Assembly (NCBI GenBank): GCA_021107755.1
Contig: JAIOSF010000026.1
Coordinates: 62,001 to 126,000 of the forward strand
Origin: Arcobacteraceae bacterium
GTDB taxonomy: Bacteria; Campylobacterota; Campylobacteria; Campylobacterales; Arcobacteraceae
DNA: 64,000 nt
Direction of reading: 5' to 3'
Of the stretch, positions 63,251 through 64,000 are shown in pieces. Within the stretch, counting starts at the first letter, position 1, and every line of letters begins with the position of its first letter. Position numbers and translations under genes: made by a program. The notes beneath the pieces were generated by a model. That model saw only the letters and a program-made list of their open reading frames with translations. It was not told the origin of the DNA and searched no databases.

Positions 63251-63847
63251 ATGTTCCTAAAAATAAAACAATATTTTAATCAAAAGAATTTAAAAGATAG
63301 TAATTATAATTATCTTTTTGAACCTTATGAGGGTGATGAATATGTATGTTTTGATTGTGAAACTACAGGTTTAAATCCTAAAACTGCTGAGATAATCTCA
63401 ATAGGTGCAATAATTATAAAAGATAATAAGATAGTACACAGTAAAAAATTTGAACGCTTCGCAAAAACTACTAATCCACTTTGTAGTGAAAGTATAAAAA
63501 TACACCATATTCGAGAGTGTGATATTCAAAATGCACTTGATATTGATGATGTAATAGATGACTTTTTAGACTTTATAGGTAATCGTCCCCTTGTAGGATA
63601 TTTTTTAGAATTTGATTGTGCAATGATAGATAAATATATTAAGCCAAAATTAGGAATTACACTTCCAAATCCAAAAATTGAAGTCTCATCTTTATACTAT
63701 GATATGATGATAAAAAAATATCCACAAGGAAATATTGATCTTCGATTTGATGTAATTATGAATAAATTATCTCTTCCAAGGCTAGGAAAACATGATGCTA
63801 TAAATGATGTAATTATGACCTCTATGATTTTTTTAAAATTAAAATAA
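63251..63847 (+). CDS. DnaQ-like 3'-5' exonuclease (DEDDh)
   Basis: The protein has the DEDDh motifs: VCFDCETTGLNP (Exo I with Asp and Glu), VGYFLEFDCAMID (Exo II with Asp) and GKHDAINDVIM (Exo III with His and Asp). It is 198 aa, so a stand-alone exonuclease. In DUF294-linked clusters the second gene is typically such an exonuclease, as here, 4 nt after DUF294. The substrate in this setting is not known. Confidence 0.92.
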   Translation: MFLKIKQYFNQKNLKDSNYNYLFEPYEGDEYVCFDCETTGLNPKTAEIISIGAIIIKDNKIVHSKKFERFAKTTNPLCSESIKIHHIRECDIQNALDIDDVIDDFLDFIGNRPLVGYFLEFDCAMIDKYIKPKLGITLPNPKIEVSSLYYDMMIKKYPQGNIDLRFDVIMNKLSLPRLGKHDAINDVIMTSMIFLKLK

Positions 63848-63945
63848 ATTGACTGATAAGTGCAATTTAAGATTAGAAGGTTACATTTTTGTTACATTAG
63901 GTAACGAAATTTTTTTTTTCAACTCTATAATGGGTTATATTTTAA

Positions 63946-63980
63946 AATGCTATTAAAATGCTATATAATAAATTTATAAT
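63946..63980 (+). promoter_or_regulatory. Second acetate-type promoter element at window end
   Basis: AATGCTA at 63946-63952 and 63957-63963, followed by TATAATA, and TATAAT at 63975-63980. Repeat period (11 bp) and distance from repeats to -10 (4 bp after the 25-bp motif) are the same as at 59248. It points to a gene just outside the window. Confidence 0.65.
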
Positions 63981-64000
63981 AAAATGATATAAAATTTAGG

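Noticed and set aside
1-64000. CRISPR array, insertion sequence, prophage or integrase
   Set aside because: No regularly spaced repeats, no transposase or phage proteins in the ORF list; functions are ordinary chromosomal ones.

Overview
The window is AT-rich with short gaps between genes. It looks like a chromosomal segment from Campylobacterota, most likely Arcobacter in the broad sense (Arcobacteraceae). Reasons: the malate:quinone oxidoreductase is of the Helicobacter/Campylobacter type, many genes carry sensor kinases with Cache domains or the HQWRQPLS box, DUF6172 and VF530 genes occur together, and the acetate permease cluster has the DUF485-ActP-DUF294-DnaQ order. I see no rRNA, CRISPR array, insertion sequence, prophage or integrase. 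The only tRNA is tRNA-Asn(GTT). This species-level assignment is an inference from gene content.

Layout. 0-3.4 kb: a membrane sensor cut by the window edge, a patatin-like lipase, a tiny gene behind a 20-bp palindrome, and an EAL protein. 3.5-6.5 kb: YitT-type membrane protein and PLP aminotransferase, divergent from an AraC/GyrI-type regulator with a 12-bp tandem repeat between them. 6.5-9 kb: divergent 7TMR-DISM kinase and response regulator. 9-10.7 kb: a secreted protein with a duplicated domain, and an acidic-tailed lipoprotein. 10.8-15 kb: MoxR-like AAA ATPase with a VWA/DUF2201 partner, DUF6172, VF530, an unknown gene and rlmF. 15-19 kb: DinB-like protein, TetR regulator, unknown gene, mqo. 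18.9-23.2 kb: sensor kinase, small unknown genes, an RNase H-like protein and tRNA-Asn. 23.3-29.8 kb: a housekeeping block on the minus strand (gyrA, asd, UPF0114, hemE, radical SAM, with ydcH-like upstream).

29.9-40.4 kb is a signalling region: a REC/PilZ-like protein with DUF58, a three-gene operon (REC-PAS-GGDEF, PhnD-like binding protein, hybrid kinase), an orphan Cache kinase, and a Cache kinase with its OmpR-type regulator. 40.5-52.4 kb is an envelope island of two operons facing each other. The left one is TetR, TolC, short adaptor, phospholipase A and a small basic protein. The right one is RND adaptor, RND pump, MlaE, MlaF, MlaD and a lipoprotein. Both operons start at near-identical TetR-like operators (ATGAATGAC-N6-TCATTT), so one regulator probably controls efflux and both outer-membrane phospholipid-clearing systems (OMPLA and Mla).

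52.5-57 kb holds a second RND pump without an adaptor, with DUF2238, an unknown membrane gene and DUF2798. 57-59.2 kb: a solo soxZ, DUF4405 and a Bcr/CflA transporter. 59.3-63.8 kb: the acetate uptake cluster. Its promoter carries AATGCTA-N4-AATGCTA placed 15 nt after the repeat pair starts a fixed distance from a -10 box, and the same element with the same geometry recurs at the very end of the window, predicting that the next gene outside the window is in the same regulon.
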